A stretch of 64,000 nucleotides of DNA from Nocardia acidivorans NBRC 108247 (GCF_001625085.1 NZ_BDAW01000009.1:124001-188000), one strand, 5' to 3'; positions 7,386 to 16,284 are shown, counted from the first letter of the stretch. Program-made: numbers and translations. The notes: generated by a model not told the origin, from the sequence alone.

Positions 7386-8621
7386 ATGACACACCTGCCC
7401 GCCCGATCACAGCAGCGTGCGGAGTTGGAGAAGGTGTGGGCGCGCTGGGCCACCGGAACCAGGCGGTTGCCGGCGATCGTCGCGCCGAGCGTTCCGGTGC
7501 CGACACTGCGCGAAGAGGTCGTGGAATCGTGGGAGCGTTCGCTGCGTACGGTGGATCCGGCGCGCGCGGTCGCACCCGCCACCGATCGCGACGAATTGGG
7601 TGCGCGCTGGGCGGATTCGCCGCTGCGGACGCCGGTCACCGAATTGGCCGGGGAGATTCGGGCCATTGCCGAGGACGCCGGAATGATCGCGGTGGTCACC
7701 GATGACGAGGGGACCGTGCTGTTCAGCTGTGGCGACCGGTCGGTTCGGCAGCGGGCCGAGACGGTGAACCTCGCACCGGGCGGTTGCTGGGACGAGCCGT
7801 ACATGGGGACCAGTGGCGTCGCGCTCACCCTGCACACCGGGCGGCCCAGTTCGGTATGGGCCGCAGAGCATTTGGTGGAGGCGCTGCACGGGTGGGTCTG
7901 CTACTGCGCCCCGATTCGCGCCGCCGACGGTCGCCAGCTGGGTGTGCTGGATCTGTCGACCTACTGGGATCGCTCGCATCCGATGATCCTCACCACGGTG
8001 CGAGCGCTGGTCACGGCCATCGAATCACGCTTGCACACCGGGCAATCCAGGCCGGTGGCACGCACCCGGCTCGAATGCCTGGGCGTGCCAAGGCTGTTCA
8101 AACAGGGGCAGCAGGTGGCCATGCGCCCGCGTCAGGTGGAGATCCTCACCCTGCTCGCCCTGGAACCGGAGGGCTTCACGCCCGAGCGGTTGCACGCGGC
8201 CGTCTACGGTGATCGGTCGGTATCGTCGAGCACGCTCAAAGCCGATGTCTCACGGCTGCGCCGCGCCACCGACGGCCGGATCGCGGACCGTCGCTATATG
8301 CTCACCGATCCGCTGGCCTGCGACGCCACCGAACTGCTCGCGGCGCTGGAGGCGGGCGATCTCGCCACCGCCGTGCGGCTGTATCGCGGTCCGCTCCTAC
8401 CGGATTCGGATATCCCCGGCATCGTGCAGTGGCGGGAACATCTCGACGTGGGCCTGCGCACCGCGGTGCTCGCGGATCGAAATCCCGAGCACGCCTTGCG
8501 ATTCGGGCAGCGCTGCCCGGACGATATCGAAATCCACGAGCACGCACTGCGTTTGCTCGCCCCCGGCGACAGCCGTCGCGCGCTGGCGGCGGCCCGGCTG
8601 CACACCGCATTACGCGCGTAG
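7386..8621 (+). CDS. GAF-domain transcriptional regulator with winged-helix C-terminus
   Basis: 411-aa regulator. The region from about 80 to 215 is a GAF sensor domain (VTDDEGTVLFSCGD, GGCWDEPYMGTSGVALTLHTG, LGVLDLSTYWD). Residues from about 225 to 330 (MRPRQVEILTLLALEPEGF, LKADVSRLRRA) are a winged helix of the OmpR/SARP kind. Similar proteins control alcohol and aldehyde dehydrogenase genes in actinobacteria and are commonly next to DUF779 genes, as here. The ATG at 7386 is preceded by GAGGAG; the upstream extension overlaps LLM-remnant DNA and is rejected. The ligand is unknown, perhaps an aldehyde or small carboxylate. The likely target is the operator array just downstream. Confidence 0.88.
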   Translation: MTHLPARSQQRAELEKVWARWATGTRRLPAIVAPSVPVPTLREEVVESWERSLRTVDPARAVAPATDRDELGARWADSPLRTPVTELAGEIRAIAEDAGMIAVVTDDEGTVLFSCGDRSVRQRAETVNLAPGGCWDEPYMGTSGVALTLHTGRPSSVWAAEHLVEALHGWVCYCAPIRAADGRQLGVLDLSTYWDRSHPMILTTVRALVTAIESRLHTGQSRPVARTRLECLGVPRLFKQGQQVAMRPRQVEILTLLALEPEGFTPERLHAAVYGDRSVSSSTLKADVSRLRRATDGRIADRRYMLTDPLACDATELLAALEAGDLATAVRLYRGPLLPDSDIPGIVQWREHLDVGLRTAVLADRNPEHALRFGQRCPDDIEIHEHALRLLAPGDSRRALAAARLHTALRA

Positions 8622-8678
8622 TTGGTCGAGGGTGACCGATTCCAGGTCGCCTCGGCGGATATGAGACGACCGCCCGCC

Positions 8679-8754
8679 GGTTGGCGCAGCGTTGCGCCAG
8701 GGTTGCATTGAACAGCCTACTTTTCACCAACCGCGCGCCAACCCTCTGCCAACC
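8679..8754. promoter_or_regulatory. Phased operator array: three GTTGS and three CCAAC repeats at 11-bp intervals
   Basis: GTTGG/C occurs at 8680, 8691 and 8702, exactly 11 bp apart. The reverse complement CCAAC occurs at 8727, 8738 and 8749, again exactly 11 bp apart. The two triplets face each other across about 20 bp. Direct repeats with one-turn spacing are the known binding pattern of OmpR/SARP-type winged helices, which is what the GAF regulator upstream carries. The array lies 56 bp before the DUF779 start and so probably controls it, and possibly the regulator. Confidence 0.65.
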
Positions 8755-8767
8755 CCGCGGGTTCATA

Positions 8768-8781
8768 GTGACCCCGGTCAC
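8768..8781. promoter_or_regulatory. Short palindrome before the DUF779 gene
   Basis: GTGACC-CC-GGTCAC, a perfect 14-bp dyad, lies 29 bp upstream of the DUF779 start, inside its probable promoter or leader. It could bind a dimeric regulator; none is assigned. Confidence 0.35.
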
Positions 8782-8809
8782 CGCAGATCTGCGATCAGGA
8801 GCCGCGACC

Positions 8810-9217
8810 ATGAAAACGGGTTCCGTCACCAGGGTGGCCATTACGGACACCGCAGCCGATGTGCTGCAGGGTCTTATCGCCCACCACGGTCCGGTCATGT
8901 TCCACCAGTCCGGCAGCTGCGCTGACGGCAGCTCGCCAATCTGCTACCCACTGGGCGACTTCCGGGTCGCCCCCGCCGATGTCCTACTCGGCCGCGTTTT
9001 CCCCGACACACCCTTCTGGTTGACCGCCGACCAATACCAGCATTGGCCTCACACCCATCTCACGGTCGACATCACCCCCGGCCGCAGTGCCGGTATCTCC
9101 CTCGAGGTCCCCGAGGGAGTCCGATTCGTCATCCGGTCCCGTCTGTTCACCGATGCCGAGGCGGCAGTGCTGGAAGCGGCTCCCGCGCCGCCCCGCGGCA
9201 TCGACCTGACCGGATGA
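8810..9217 (+). CDS. DUF779 family protein
   Basis: 135-aa protein of the DUF779 family, usually encoded beside aldehyde or acetaldehyde dehydrogenase genes. Family hallmarks are visible: HHGPVMFHQSGSCADGSSP, ICYPLGDFRVAPADVLLG, QYQHWPHTHLTVDI and VRFVIRSRLFT. The Cys-containing GSCADGSSPIC segment could bind a metal, but no activity is established. AGGAG sits 8 nt before the ATG at 8810. Context: the GAF regulator precedes it on the same strand and gabD2 converges on it from the other side, so here the usual neighbouring dehydrogenase is a succinate-semialdehyde dehydrogenase in opposite orientation. Confidence 0.88.
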   Translation: MKTGSVTRVAITDTAADVLQGLIAHHGPVMFHQSGSCADGSSPICYPLGDFRVAPADVLLGRVFPDTPFWLTADQYQHWPHTHLTVDITPGRSAGISLEVPEGVRFVIRSRLFTDAEAAVLEAAPAPPRGIDLTG

Positions 9218-9223
9218 CAAGGC

Positions 9224-9255
9224 GGCGCGGCCAGTTTCTCCGGGCTGGCCGCGCC
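9224..9255. terminator. Bidirectional terminator between DUF779 and gabD2
   Basis: Perfect 11-bp stem GGCGCGGCCAG / CTGGCCGCGCC with a 10-nt loop, placed between two convergent stop codons. Confidence 0.75.
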
Positions 9256-9283
9256 ACCGCCTGAATCACCCTCGCGCGCTTGC

Positions 9284-10837
9284 TCAGCGCCCGGGGAGGT
9301 ATTTGATGGCCCGGGCCACGCCCATGAGGAAGGGCTGCCACCTGTCCTGCGAGATCAGCGGCGGGGGGTCGAGGTTGAGGAAGCGGGTCACCACGACCGT
9401 TTGGGGTTCGGTGAATTTCAGCAGGCCGTCCGGACCGTGGCGACGGCCCACGCCGGAAATGCCCATCCCGCCCATGGGCGCGCCGGTGGAGCCCCAGGCG
9501 GGGGCGTAACCCTCGTCGACATTGACCGTGCCCGCGTGCAGGCGGGCGGCGATGCGCTCGCCTTCGGCCTTACTGCTCGCCCACACACTGGCATTGAGAC
9601 CGTATTCGGTGTCGTTGGCGCGGGTGATGGCCTCTTCGACATCGGCCACGGGATAGATCGAGACCAGGGGGCCGAAGGTTTCGTCGCGGCCGCACTCCAT
9701 GGCGTCGGTGACCTCGGACAGGACGGTGGGCTCGAAGAAGAGCGGGCCCAGATCCGGGCGGGCATTGCCGCCCGCGAGCACTTTCGCGCCCTTGGAGACG
9801 GCGTCGGCCACATGTTTGGTGACCGTTTCGAGCTGGGCTTCGGAGATGAGGCTGCCGATGTCCTGCGAATAGTCGTAGGCCGCACCGACTTTCGCGGCCT
9901 TGACGGCGGTGACGAACTTCTCGGTGAATTCGGCGGCCACCGACTGCTCCACGTAGAGGCGCTCGATGGAGATGCAGAGCTGGCCCGCGTTCGAGAAGCA
10001 GGCGCGCACAGCGGCTTTGGCGGCCTTGTCGATATCGGCGCCCGCGGTGACGATCATCGGGTTCTTGCCGCCGAGTTCGGCGGAGAAGCCGATCAGGCGG
10101 CGGCCGCACTGCTCGGCCAGGGTGCGGCCGGTGGCCGACGAGCCGGTGAACATGAGGTAGTCGCACGAGTCCACGATGGCCGTGCCGACCACCGTGCCGG
10201 GACCGGTGACCACGGCGAACAGATCGCGGGGCAGACCGGCGCGGGCGAAGAGCTCGGCATTGGCCAGTGACGAGTACGGGGTTTGGCTGTCCGGCTTGAC
10301 CACCACTGCATTGCCCGCCAGCAGCGCGGGGATGGAATCGCCGATGGACAGCAGCATCGGATAGTTCCACGGCGCGATCACGCCGACGACGCCCTTGGGC
10401 ACCGCACGCACGGCCGCCCGGTTCAGCACCGGGAATGCGCCGGGCACGCTGTGTTCGGCGAGCAATTGCGGTGCGACGCGGGCGAAATAGCGGGCCGCGA
10501 ACATCAGGCCCATGATCTCTTCCTGGGCCGCCCAGCGCGCCTTACCGGTTTCGGCCTGCACCACATCCATCAGGTATTCGCGGTTCTCCACCACCAGATC
10601 CCGGTACCGATGCAGGACCGCGGCCCGCTCCTTGGCGGGCCGAGCCGCCCACTCCGCCTGTGCGGCACGTGCTTTCGCGACGGCGGCGGTGACATCGGCG
10701 GCGGTGCCCACCGGCACCGAGCCGAGCGTCCTGCCGGTGAACACCTCGGTGATCGCGCGGGTATCGCGATCCTCGGTGCTGTCCACTGCCGCGAACGTCC
10801 GCAGACGTTCGAAGACTGCGGCTGCCGGAACGGGCAT
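9284..10837 (-). CDS. gabD2: Succinate-semialdehyde dehydrogenase (NADP+)
   Basis: 517-aa aldehyde dehydrogenase that closely follows the mycobacterial GabD2 sequence along its length (EVFTGRTLGSVPVGTAADV, QAETGKARWAAQEEI, VGVIAPWNYPM, VVVKPDSQTPYSSL, GRRLIGFSAELGGKNPMIV). The catalytic cysteine is in NAGQLCISIER (Cys288) and the general-base glutamate in SAELGG. It oxidises succinic semialdehyde to succinate, completing GABA breakdown or a 2-oxoglutarate bypass of the TCA cycle. The start has an ideal AGGAGG 7 nt upstream. It is monocistronic, facing the DUF779 gene; whether the GAF regulator affects it is not shown. Confidence 0.93.
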   Translation of the reverse strand: MPVPAAAVFERLRTFAAVDSTEDRDTRAITEVFTGRTLGSVPVGTAADVTAAVAKARAAQAEWAARPAKERAAVLHRYRDLVVENREYLMDVVQAETGKARWAAQEEIMGLMFAARYFARVAPQLLAEHSVPGAFPVLNRAAVRAVPKGVVGVIAPWNYPMLLSIGDSIPALLAGNAVVVKPDSQTPYSSLANAELFARAGLPRDLFAVVTGPGTVVGTAIVDSCDYLMFTGSSATGRTLAEQCGRRLIGFSAELGGKNPMIVTAGADIDKAAKAAVRACFSNAGQLCISIERLYVEQSVAAEFTEKFVTAVKAAKVGAAYDYSQDIGSLISEAQLETVTKHVADAVSKGAKVLAGGNARPDLGPLFFEPTVLSEVTDAMECGRDETFGPLVSIYPVADVEEAITRANDTEYGLNASVWASSKAEGERIAARLHAGTVNVDEGYAPAWGSTGAPMGGMGISGVGRRHGPDGLLKFTEPQTVVVTRFLNLDPPPLISQDRWQPFLMGVARAIKYLPGR

Positions 10838-10904
10838 CGTCGCCTCCTAATACAAGTTACTGCCGGGTACACACAATCTACTCTCACCCGGCGGTCCGGA
10901 CCGA

Positions 10905-10932
10905 CGACTCGATGACTCGACCGCTCGAGTCG
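10905..10932. promoter_or_regulatory. Three GACTCGA half-sites in the gabD2/MFS intergenic region
   Basis: CGACTCGA at 10905-10912 is repeated directly as GACTCGA at 10914-10920 and inverted as TCGAGTCG at 10925-10932. The region is a divergent promoter between gabD2 and the MFS pump gene, so this looks like a regulator site; the regulator is unknown. Confidence 0.45.
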
Positions 10933-11023
10933 GGTTTGCGGGGCGAAAAGTGTCGGCGGCCGATGAATTCGGCGTGCGGCGCGAGTAGGTACTCGTGACA
11001 CCCCTTCGACGAAGGACCGCGCG

Positions 11024-12478
11024 ATGAAAATGACAGTCGGTCAGCGCTGGGTACTGGCGCTCACCTCACTCGCCGGGTTGATGATGGTGCTGGACGCACT
11101 GGTTGTCACCACGGCCCTGCACGCCATACAACTTGATCTGCACGCCTCCCTCGGCGCGCTGGAATGGACAATCAACGCCTACAACCTGAGCTTCGCGGTG
11201 CTGCTGATGGCGGGCGCGGCGCTGGGTGACCGATATGGGCGCAGGCGGGTGCTCGCCTCGGGGCTGGGCGTGTTCACGGTGGCCTCCGCCGGGTGCGCGC
11301 TGGCGCCGAGTCTGGGCTGGTTGATTGCCGCGCGGGCGGCACAGGGCATTGGCGCGGCCGCCATCATGCCGGTGGCCGTGGCCCTGCTCTCGGCGGCCTT
11401 CGAACCCGCGCAGCGCACCCGCGCACTCGGGCTTTTCGCCGCCACAACGGGATTGGGCACGCTCGGCGGCCCGCTGCTGGGCGGTGCGGTGGTGCAGGGC
11501 CTGACCTGGCAGTGGATCTTCTGGATCAATGTTCCGATCGGCCTGCTGCTGGTGCCCCTGGTGCGCACGCGACTGCCCGAAAGCTTCGGCCTGGCGCGGC
11601 GATTGGACTTCGCCGGGATCGCGCTGGTGAGCATTGCCGCTTTCGGCCTGGTGTGGGGGCTGATCCGGGGTAACGAATCCGGTTGGGGCAGTGCCGAAGT
11701 CGTGACGGGATTCATTCTCGGTGCGGCGGCGCTCGCCGGGTTCGTCCGCTGGGAGTCGCGTACCCCCGCACCGCTGATCCCCATGGGATTCTTCGCCTCC
11801 CGTGCCTTCTCGGCGGGCAATGCGGCCGGATTCCTGCTGACCGCCTCGATATTCAGCGGTGCGTTCTTCTTCACCCAGTTCCTCCAGGTGGTCATGCATT
11901 ATGGTCCGCTGGGCGCGGGGCTGCGGCTCGCACCCTGGACCGTCACGCTCTTCCTGGTCGCACCCATCGCGGGCAGGCAGGTCAACCGGTTCGGTGAGCG
12001 TCCGCTGGTGGTGCTGGGCCTGGTGATGCAGGCCGCGGGCTACGGCTGGATAGCCCTCATGGCTCGGCCCGACCTGCCGTACCCGATGCTGCTCGCACCC
12101 TTCGTGATCGCCGGAATCGGTGCGTCGATGGCGATCCCCTCGGCCCAGGGCGCGGTGCTGCGCGCGGTGCCCATCACCGCGGTCGGAGCCGCCTCCGGTA
12201 CCTACAACGCCCTGCGGCAACTCGGCGGAGCATTCGGAATAGCCGTTCCGGCAGCGATTTTCGCGGCGGTCGGCGGTTATTCCTCCGCCCGTGCCTTCAC
12301 CGACGGCTTCGTCGCCGCGATCGCCACGGCGGCACTGCTCGCCCTGCTGGGCGCGGTGCTCGGCCTGCTCATTCCCGCGGGCGCACCGGGAGCCGCGCCG
12401 GATGCGGTGGGCGGCCCGCTCACGGCTGAATCCGCGGCGAGTGCGGCGCCCGTCGGACGAGCGGGACTGCCGGCATGA
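11024..12478 (+). CDS. MFS drug exporter, DHA2 (EmrB/QacA) family
   Basis: 484-aa proton-driven exporter with about 14 predicted membrane helices. Family motifs: the early membrane motif LDALVVTTALHAIQLDL, ALEWTINAYNL, the loop motif GDRYGRRRVL and the antiporter-type motif GLGTLGGPLLGG. Its substrate cannot be deduced. The last four bases (ATGA) are shared with the start of the sigma-factor gene, so the two are translated together, an unusual partnership that suggests the sigma factor regulates the pump or responds to the same stress. GAAGGA precedes the ATG. It is divergent from gabD2. Confidence 0.92.
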   Translation: MKMTVGQRWVLALTSLAGLMMVLDALVVTTALHAIQLDLHASLGALEWTINAYNLSFAVLLMAGAALGDRYGRRRVLASGLGVFTVASAGCALAPSLGWLIAARAAQGIGAAAIMPVAVALLSAAFEPAQRTRALGLFAATTGLGTLGGPLLGGAVVQGLTWQWIFWINVPIGLLLVPLVRTRLPESFGLARRLDFAGIALVSIAAFGLVWGLIRGNESGWGSAEVVTGFILGAAALAGFVRWESRTPAPLIPMGFFASRAFSAGNAAGFLLTASIFSGAFFFTQFLQVVMHYGPLGAGLRLAPWTVTLFLVAPIAGRQVNRFGERPLVVLGLVMQAAGYGWIALMARPDLPYPMLLAPFVIAGIGASMAIPSAQGAVLRAVPITAVGAASGTYNALRQLGGAFGIAVPAAIFAAVGGYSSARAFTDGFVAAIATAALLALLGAVLGLLIPAGAPGAAPDAVGGPLTAESAASAAPVGRAGLPA

Positions 12479-13494
12479 CCAGCAGCGACATCCGCCGCGC
12501 GCACACCCCGGTAGGTTCGACGTCCATGACGGTCAGCGCCGAATTCGCCTCGCGTACAGCGCCGTTCCGGCCGGAGCTGCTCGCGCACTGCTATCGCATG
12601 CTGGGCTCGATCCACGAGGCCGAGGATCTGGTGCAGGAGACCATGCTGCGAGCCTGGCGTGCGGCCGATCGATTCGATGAGCGGAAGGCGGGGCTGCGCA
12701 CCTGGCTCTATCGGATCGCCACCAATGCCTGTCTCACCGCCCTGGACCAGCGCGGTAAGCGGGCCCTCCCGACCGGACTGGTCGGCCCCAGTCAGGAGTT
12801 GGTGCTCACCCCGCCACGCCATCCGGAGATCTCCTGGCTCGAACCGATTCCCGATGCGCTGCTGGGTGATTCGGCCGCCGATCCGGCGGCGGTGGTGGCG
12901 GCGCGCAGCGGTATCCGGCTCGCCTTCATCGCGGCCCTGCAATACCTGCCCGCCCGCCAGCGCGCGGTGCTGATCCTGCGCGATGTGCTGGCCTGGTCCG
13001 CCGCCGAGGTCGCCGATCTGCTCGAGACCTCCCCCGCCGCGATCAACAGCGCGCTGCAGCGCGCGCACGCCCACCTGGAGAAGGTAGCCCCGATGCTCGA
13101 CCGGATGTCGGAATCGCTGAGCCCGCAGGAGCGGCAGGCGGTGGATCGCTATATGCATTTCTTCGGCCGATCGGATATGCGGGGCCTGGCCGAACTGCTC
13201 CGCGACGACGTCGTCCTGGAGATGCCGCCCGCCCTGGTGTGGTTCGCGGGCCGCGCCGACGTGCTCGCATTCTTCACCGCCAAAACCTGTTCCGATCCGG
13301 ACCGATGGCGCTGCGTGGGCACCGCGGCCAATACCCAACCGGCGGCCGCCTGCTATCAACGGGACGACGCGGGCATCTACCGAGCGCAATCCATCCACGT
13401 GCTGACCGTGAAGAACGCCGCCATCGACAAGATCACCGTCTTTCTCGGACCACAGTTGTTCGAACGCTTCGGCCTACCCGCGACCCTCGAATAG
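12475..13494 (+). CDS. ECF RNA polymerase sigma factor, SigG/SigX5 type, with SnoaL-like C-terminus
   Basis: 339-aa extracytoplasmic-function sigma factor. Region 2 is at about residues 25-95 (LLAHCYRMLGSIHEAEDLVQ, DERKAGLRTWLYRIATNACL) and region 4 at about 140-195 (LPARQRAVLILRDVLAWSAA, SPAAINSALQRA). A C-terminal SnoaL/NTF2-like domain of about 120 residues follows, as in the mycobacterial SigG and SigX5 group. In related factors this domain modulates activity in place of a separate anti-sigma factor, and no anti-sigma gene is adjacent here. It overlaps the MFS gene by ATGA. The in-frame ATG at residue 18 is a possible alternative start. Confidence 0.92.
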   Translation: MTSSDIRRAHTPVGSTSMTVSAEFASRTAPFRPELLAHCYRMLGSIHEAEDLVQETMLRAWRAADRFDERKAGLRTWLYRIATNACLTALDQRGKRALPTGLVGPSQELVLTPPRHPEISWLEPIPDALLGDSAADPAAVVAARSGIRLAFIAALQYLPARQRAVLILRDVLAWSAAEVADLLETSPAAINSALQRAHAHLEKVAPMLDRMSESLSPQERQAVDRYMHFFGRSDMRGLAELLRDDVVLEMPPALVWFAGRADVLAFFTAKTCSDPDRWRCVGTAANTQPAAACYQRDDAGIYRAQSIHVLTVKNAAIDKITVFLGPQLFERFGLPATLE

Positions 13495-13678
13495 CGGCCG
13501 AAACCGGCTGATCCGCAACCAATGGGCAGCCGTGCGCGAACAATCCCCCAGCACCGGCTCCACCGAACAGCTGTTGACGAGTTTCGATATCGCCCGGCGT
13601 GCGGCACGCGTACGAGCGGTGTGCGTGCCACACACCGGAAACCGCTCTGCCCCGGCATGATCAGGCCGCGAATGGGCG

Positions 13679-13711
13679 AACCCGCGGGCACCAGGCGTGC
13701 TTCCGCGGGTT
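13679..13711. terminator. Terminator between sigma factor and lipoprotein operon
   Basis: Stem AACCCGCGG / CCGCGGGTT with an inner GCAC/GTGC pairing. It lies between two convergent transcription units and has no strong U-tract. Confidence 0.65.
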
Positions 13712-13735
13712 CGCGAGTGGTGTTGCGGCAGTGGG

Positions 13736-14356
13736 CTATTCGTTCACAAGAACCGGAACCGACAGCACCACCGCGGAGACCGCGGCATCGGCCGGGGCCG
13801 CGACGATGGTGAAATCGATGCCGTCGTTGTGCGGCTGATGGGATCCCCCGCCCATGGCCTCTTCATCGGCGTGTTCGAAATGGCCGGTGCCGACCAGGGT
13901 TCCGGCGGCATCGTAGAACGCCGCGTGGACCTCGAGGGCCAGCACATCGCTCACATCGGTGGTGATGGCCAGCCGCCCGTGCACGGCGTTGCCGTCCAAC
14001 CGGGTACCGGTCAGCTGGATCCGGTCGGTGAACGGCCCCGGTTCCAATCGCACCTCGCCCCGCCCGGCCGTGATCGAAGCCGCCGGTGCCACAGCGGGTT
14101 TCGAGGTGAAGATCGGCGTCGCCACCGGGCCGGACGGGGCCGGATCCGAAGCGGGTGCGCATCCCGCCCCGAACGCGGCCACGGCCAGCAGTCCGGCGAT
14201 CATGGCCCCGCGCACCGCGAGTGCGCGCGCGCCGCGTCGCGTGGTGCGACGGCTCCGCCGCACCGTCTGCGGCTGCTGCTGGGCGGTCAGACCGCGCAGT
14301 TCGGCCGCCCTGACCACGTGCGGCAATGAATCACCGACCGCCACAACACCGTTCAT
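13736..14356 (-). CDS. Hypothetical membrane-anchored or exported protein
   Basis: 206 aa. A basic cytoplasmic-like N-terminus of about 50 residues (QTVRRSRRTTRRGARALAVR) is followed by a hydrophobic helix ending in AAFGAGCAP. That resembles a lipobox, but the -3 position is Gly, so lipidation is uncertain. The rest is a beta-rich domain (RIQLTGTRLDGNAVHGRLAI, VLALEVHAAFYDAAGTLVG) reminiscent of FxLYD or DUF4352 extracellular domains. It begins 2 nt after the alkaline phosphatase stop and so must be co-transcribed with it, suggesting an accessory envelope role in phosphate scavenging. Function not known. Confidence 0.8.
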   Translation of the reverse strand: MNGVVAVGDSLPHVVRAAELRGLTAQQQPQTVRRSRRTTRRGARALAVRGAMIAGLLAVAAFGAGCAPASDPAPSGPVATPIFTSKPAVAPAASITAGRGEVRLEPGPFTDRIQLTGTRLDGNAVHGRLAITTDVSDVLALEVHAAFYDAAGTLVGTGHFEHADEEAMGGGSHQPHNDGIDFTIVAAPADAAVSAVVLSVPVLVNE

Positions 14357-14358
14357 GC

Positions 14359-15861
14359 TCACGGCAGCAGGGCCTTGTGCATCTTGGTGTAGAGCGCGGT
14401 GTTGTCCTGGCTGGCGGCGAAGGCGTCGCCGCCGGGACCGTAGGCGTAGATCATCACGTCCGCGCCGGTGTGGTTGCCGGACAGGTAGGTCAGCCACAGG
14501 CTGGCCTCGGCGGTGCCGTCCTTGACCTCGGGCTTGTCATCGACGGTGCGGAAGGTCGCCGGGGCGAAATTGCGCGGGTCATTGGCGCCCGTGCCGTTGA
14601 TGAACCCGTTGGAGCGCGCCGGATCCTTCACATTCTCCTTGCCGTCACGCGCGGGGTTGGAGTTGTTGGCCGGGTTGGTGGCATCGACATTGGCGGGCGG
14701 GCCGACGGCCTCCGCGTTGACGAAGGTGCCCTTCTCGATGATGTTGAAGCCCGCGCACTCGTGGTCGGCGGTGACGATGACCAGGGTGTGCTTGTCCTTC
14801 TTGGCGAAGTCCATGGCGACCGCGACGGCATCGTCGAACGCCTTCACCTCTTCGAGGGTCTGGGCGGCGTCATTGGCGTGCGAGCGCTTGTCGATGCTCG
14901 CACCCTCGATCTGCAACAGGAAGCCCTTGCTGTCCTTGCGATTGGACAGCAGGTCGATGGCCTTGGTGGTCATGGCCGAGAGCGTCGGCTCCTGCTTCTG
15001 CGGTGCGGAGTCCGGCAGCAGCGCCTTGGCCTGGGTAACGGTCATATTGCCGCGGTTGAACAGGCCGATCACCTTATCGCTCTTGGTCGCGGTCAGATCC
15101 GCGGTGGTGGCGACCTTCTGGCTGTCGGCGGTCTGCGCCTTGAGCGCGGGATCGCCCATACTGCCCAGCACCTGATAACCCTTGTCCTGCATGACCTTCT
15201 GGTCCTCGGGCTCGAAGCGGGCCAGGCCGCCGCCGAAGATGACATCGGCGGTGCCATTGCGCGCGATCTGCTCGGCGATCGGGGTCACCAGGGTCTTGTC
15301 CGCCGGGGCCGGTTCGTAACTGCCGTCCGCCTTCTTGACCAGGCAGGTGGATTCGCTGAACGTCGGTCCCTGGCAGCCGCGCAGCAGCGCGTGACTGAAC
15401 ATACCGGCCGGGGTGGCGTCGGTGATCTCGGCGGTGCTGACATTGCCGGTGGCGAAACCCGCGGCCTTGGCCTGCTCCATCAGCGTGGGCACGGACTTGC
15501 CGTACGCGTCCACACCGAGGGCGGCGTTGTAGGTCTTGACACCCGAGGACCAGGCGGTGGCCGCGGACGCGGAGTCCGTCACCAGGGCGGGCTTATCGCT
15601 GTTCGGCTCCACGGCGTAGGTGGAGACCGCTCCCACATACGGCAGCTGCTCCATGTTCAGGTGGCCCTTGGTCCCCATGAAGCGCTCGCGGGCGGCGGTG
15701 ATGTGGGTGCGTCCCATACCGTCACCGAGCAGGTAGATGATGTTGTGCACTTCGTTGTCGGCCTTGCCGTCCGAGCCGCAACCCGCGACCAGGGTCGAGC
15801 CCACGAACGCGGCGGTGATGGCCGCGACCGCGCCGAGCCGGGCGCGCTTCTTGTGCTGCAC
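14359..15861 (-). CDS. phoA: Lipoprotein alkaline phosphatase (PhoA family)
   Basis: 500-aa phosphomonoesterase anchored outside the membrane. The signal peptide ends in a lipobox, LVAGC (Cys28). Catalytic features of the alkaline phosphatase family: metal-binding Asp47 in LLGDGMG, the nucleophile Ser97 in VTDSASAATAW, the DKRSHAND segment, the TADHECAG metal site and a late histidine in SGNHTGADV. It releases phosphate from organic phosphates for uptake. The start is the GTG at 15861 with GGAGGGA upstream. It heads an operon with the small exported protein. I see no clear phosphate-regulator box upstream. Confidence 0.93.
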   Translation of the reverse strand: MQHKKRARLGAVAAITAAFVGSTLVAGCGSDGKADNEVHNIIYLLGDGMGRTHITAARERFMGTKGHLNMEQLPYVGAVSTYAVEPNSDKPALVTDSASAATAWSSGVKTYNAALGVDAYGKSVPTLMEQAKAAGFATGNVSTAEITDATPAGMFSHALLRGCQGPTFSESTCLVKKADGSYEPAPADKTLVTPIAEQIARNGTADVIFGGGLARFEPEDQKVMQDKGYQVLGSMGDPALKAQTADSQKVATTADLTATKSDKVIGLFNRGNMTVTQAKALLPDSAPQKQEPTLSAMTTKAIDLLSNRKDSKGFLLQIEGASIDKRSHANDAAQTLEEVKAFDDAVAVAMDFAKKDKHTLVIVTADHECAGFNIIEKGTFVNAEAVGPPANVDATNPANNSNPARDGKENVKDPARSNGFINGTGANDPRNFAPATFRTVDDKPEVKDGTAEASLWLTYLSGNHTGADVMIYAYGPGGDAFAASQDNTALYTKMHKALLP

Positions 15862-16284
15862 TGAGTTCCCTCCAACCTTCGCGGCACGGGTTTCGTGCGC
15901 GGCCCGCTGTACCCCGGGCGCGGCGAACGTATCCCTGGACGGTTGCCCGAAACCGACGCGTAGCTGTCGAATCGGTGAACGTCTGGCTCGCGGCCCGCCG
16001 TGCCGTGCGGTCCGGGTGCGGAATTCGGGGTCCGGCGAACCGGCTACGCGCGCGGGAACGCGGGGCTATCCTCTGGTCACCAGGTTGGAGACGTACAGCG
16101 CAGGTGGTGAACCGGGTTGGCCGGACCGTCGGCGAGACATGGTCTCGCGCAACGGATTCAAGGTTCGTTTCGGCGCAGGCGCGGCTACCGTCGCATACCG
16201 GACGGCCGGTCTCGGAGTCAAATCCCGTCCCGCTCAAGAGGACTCGCCCGGGTACTTCGGCCACCCGATGGCTACCCTCGGGCA
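15862..16284. other. Intergenic region, divergent promoters
   Basis: 423 bp between the leftward phosphatase and the rightward sensor kinase. No plausible gene. A single GTTCACC-like heptamer (complement, 15974-15980) is present but not in the tandem array expected of a Pho box. Confidence 0.4.

Noticed and set aside
8682..8706. TGGCGCA..TTGC resembling a sigma-54 -24/-12 promoter
   Set aside because: Sigma-54 is not expected in this group, and the bases are explained by the 11-bp-phased repeats.
14326..15864. 512-codon plus-strand frame over the alkaline phosphatase gene
   Set aside because: Mirrors the phosphatase codons; no domain, and the real gene has lipobox and catalytic residues.
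15974..15980. GTTCACC heptamer upstream of the alkaline phosphatase as a Pho box
   Set aside because: Only one exact copy; Pho boxes need closely spaced direct repeats.
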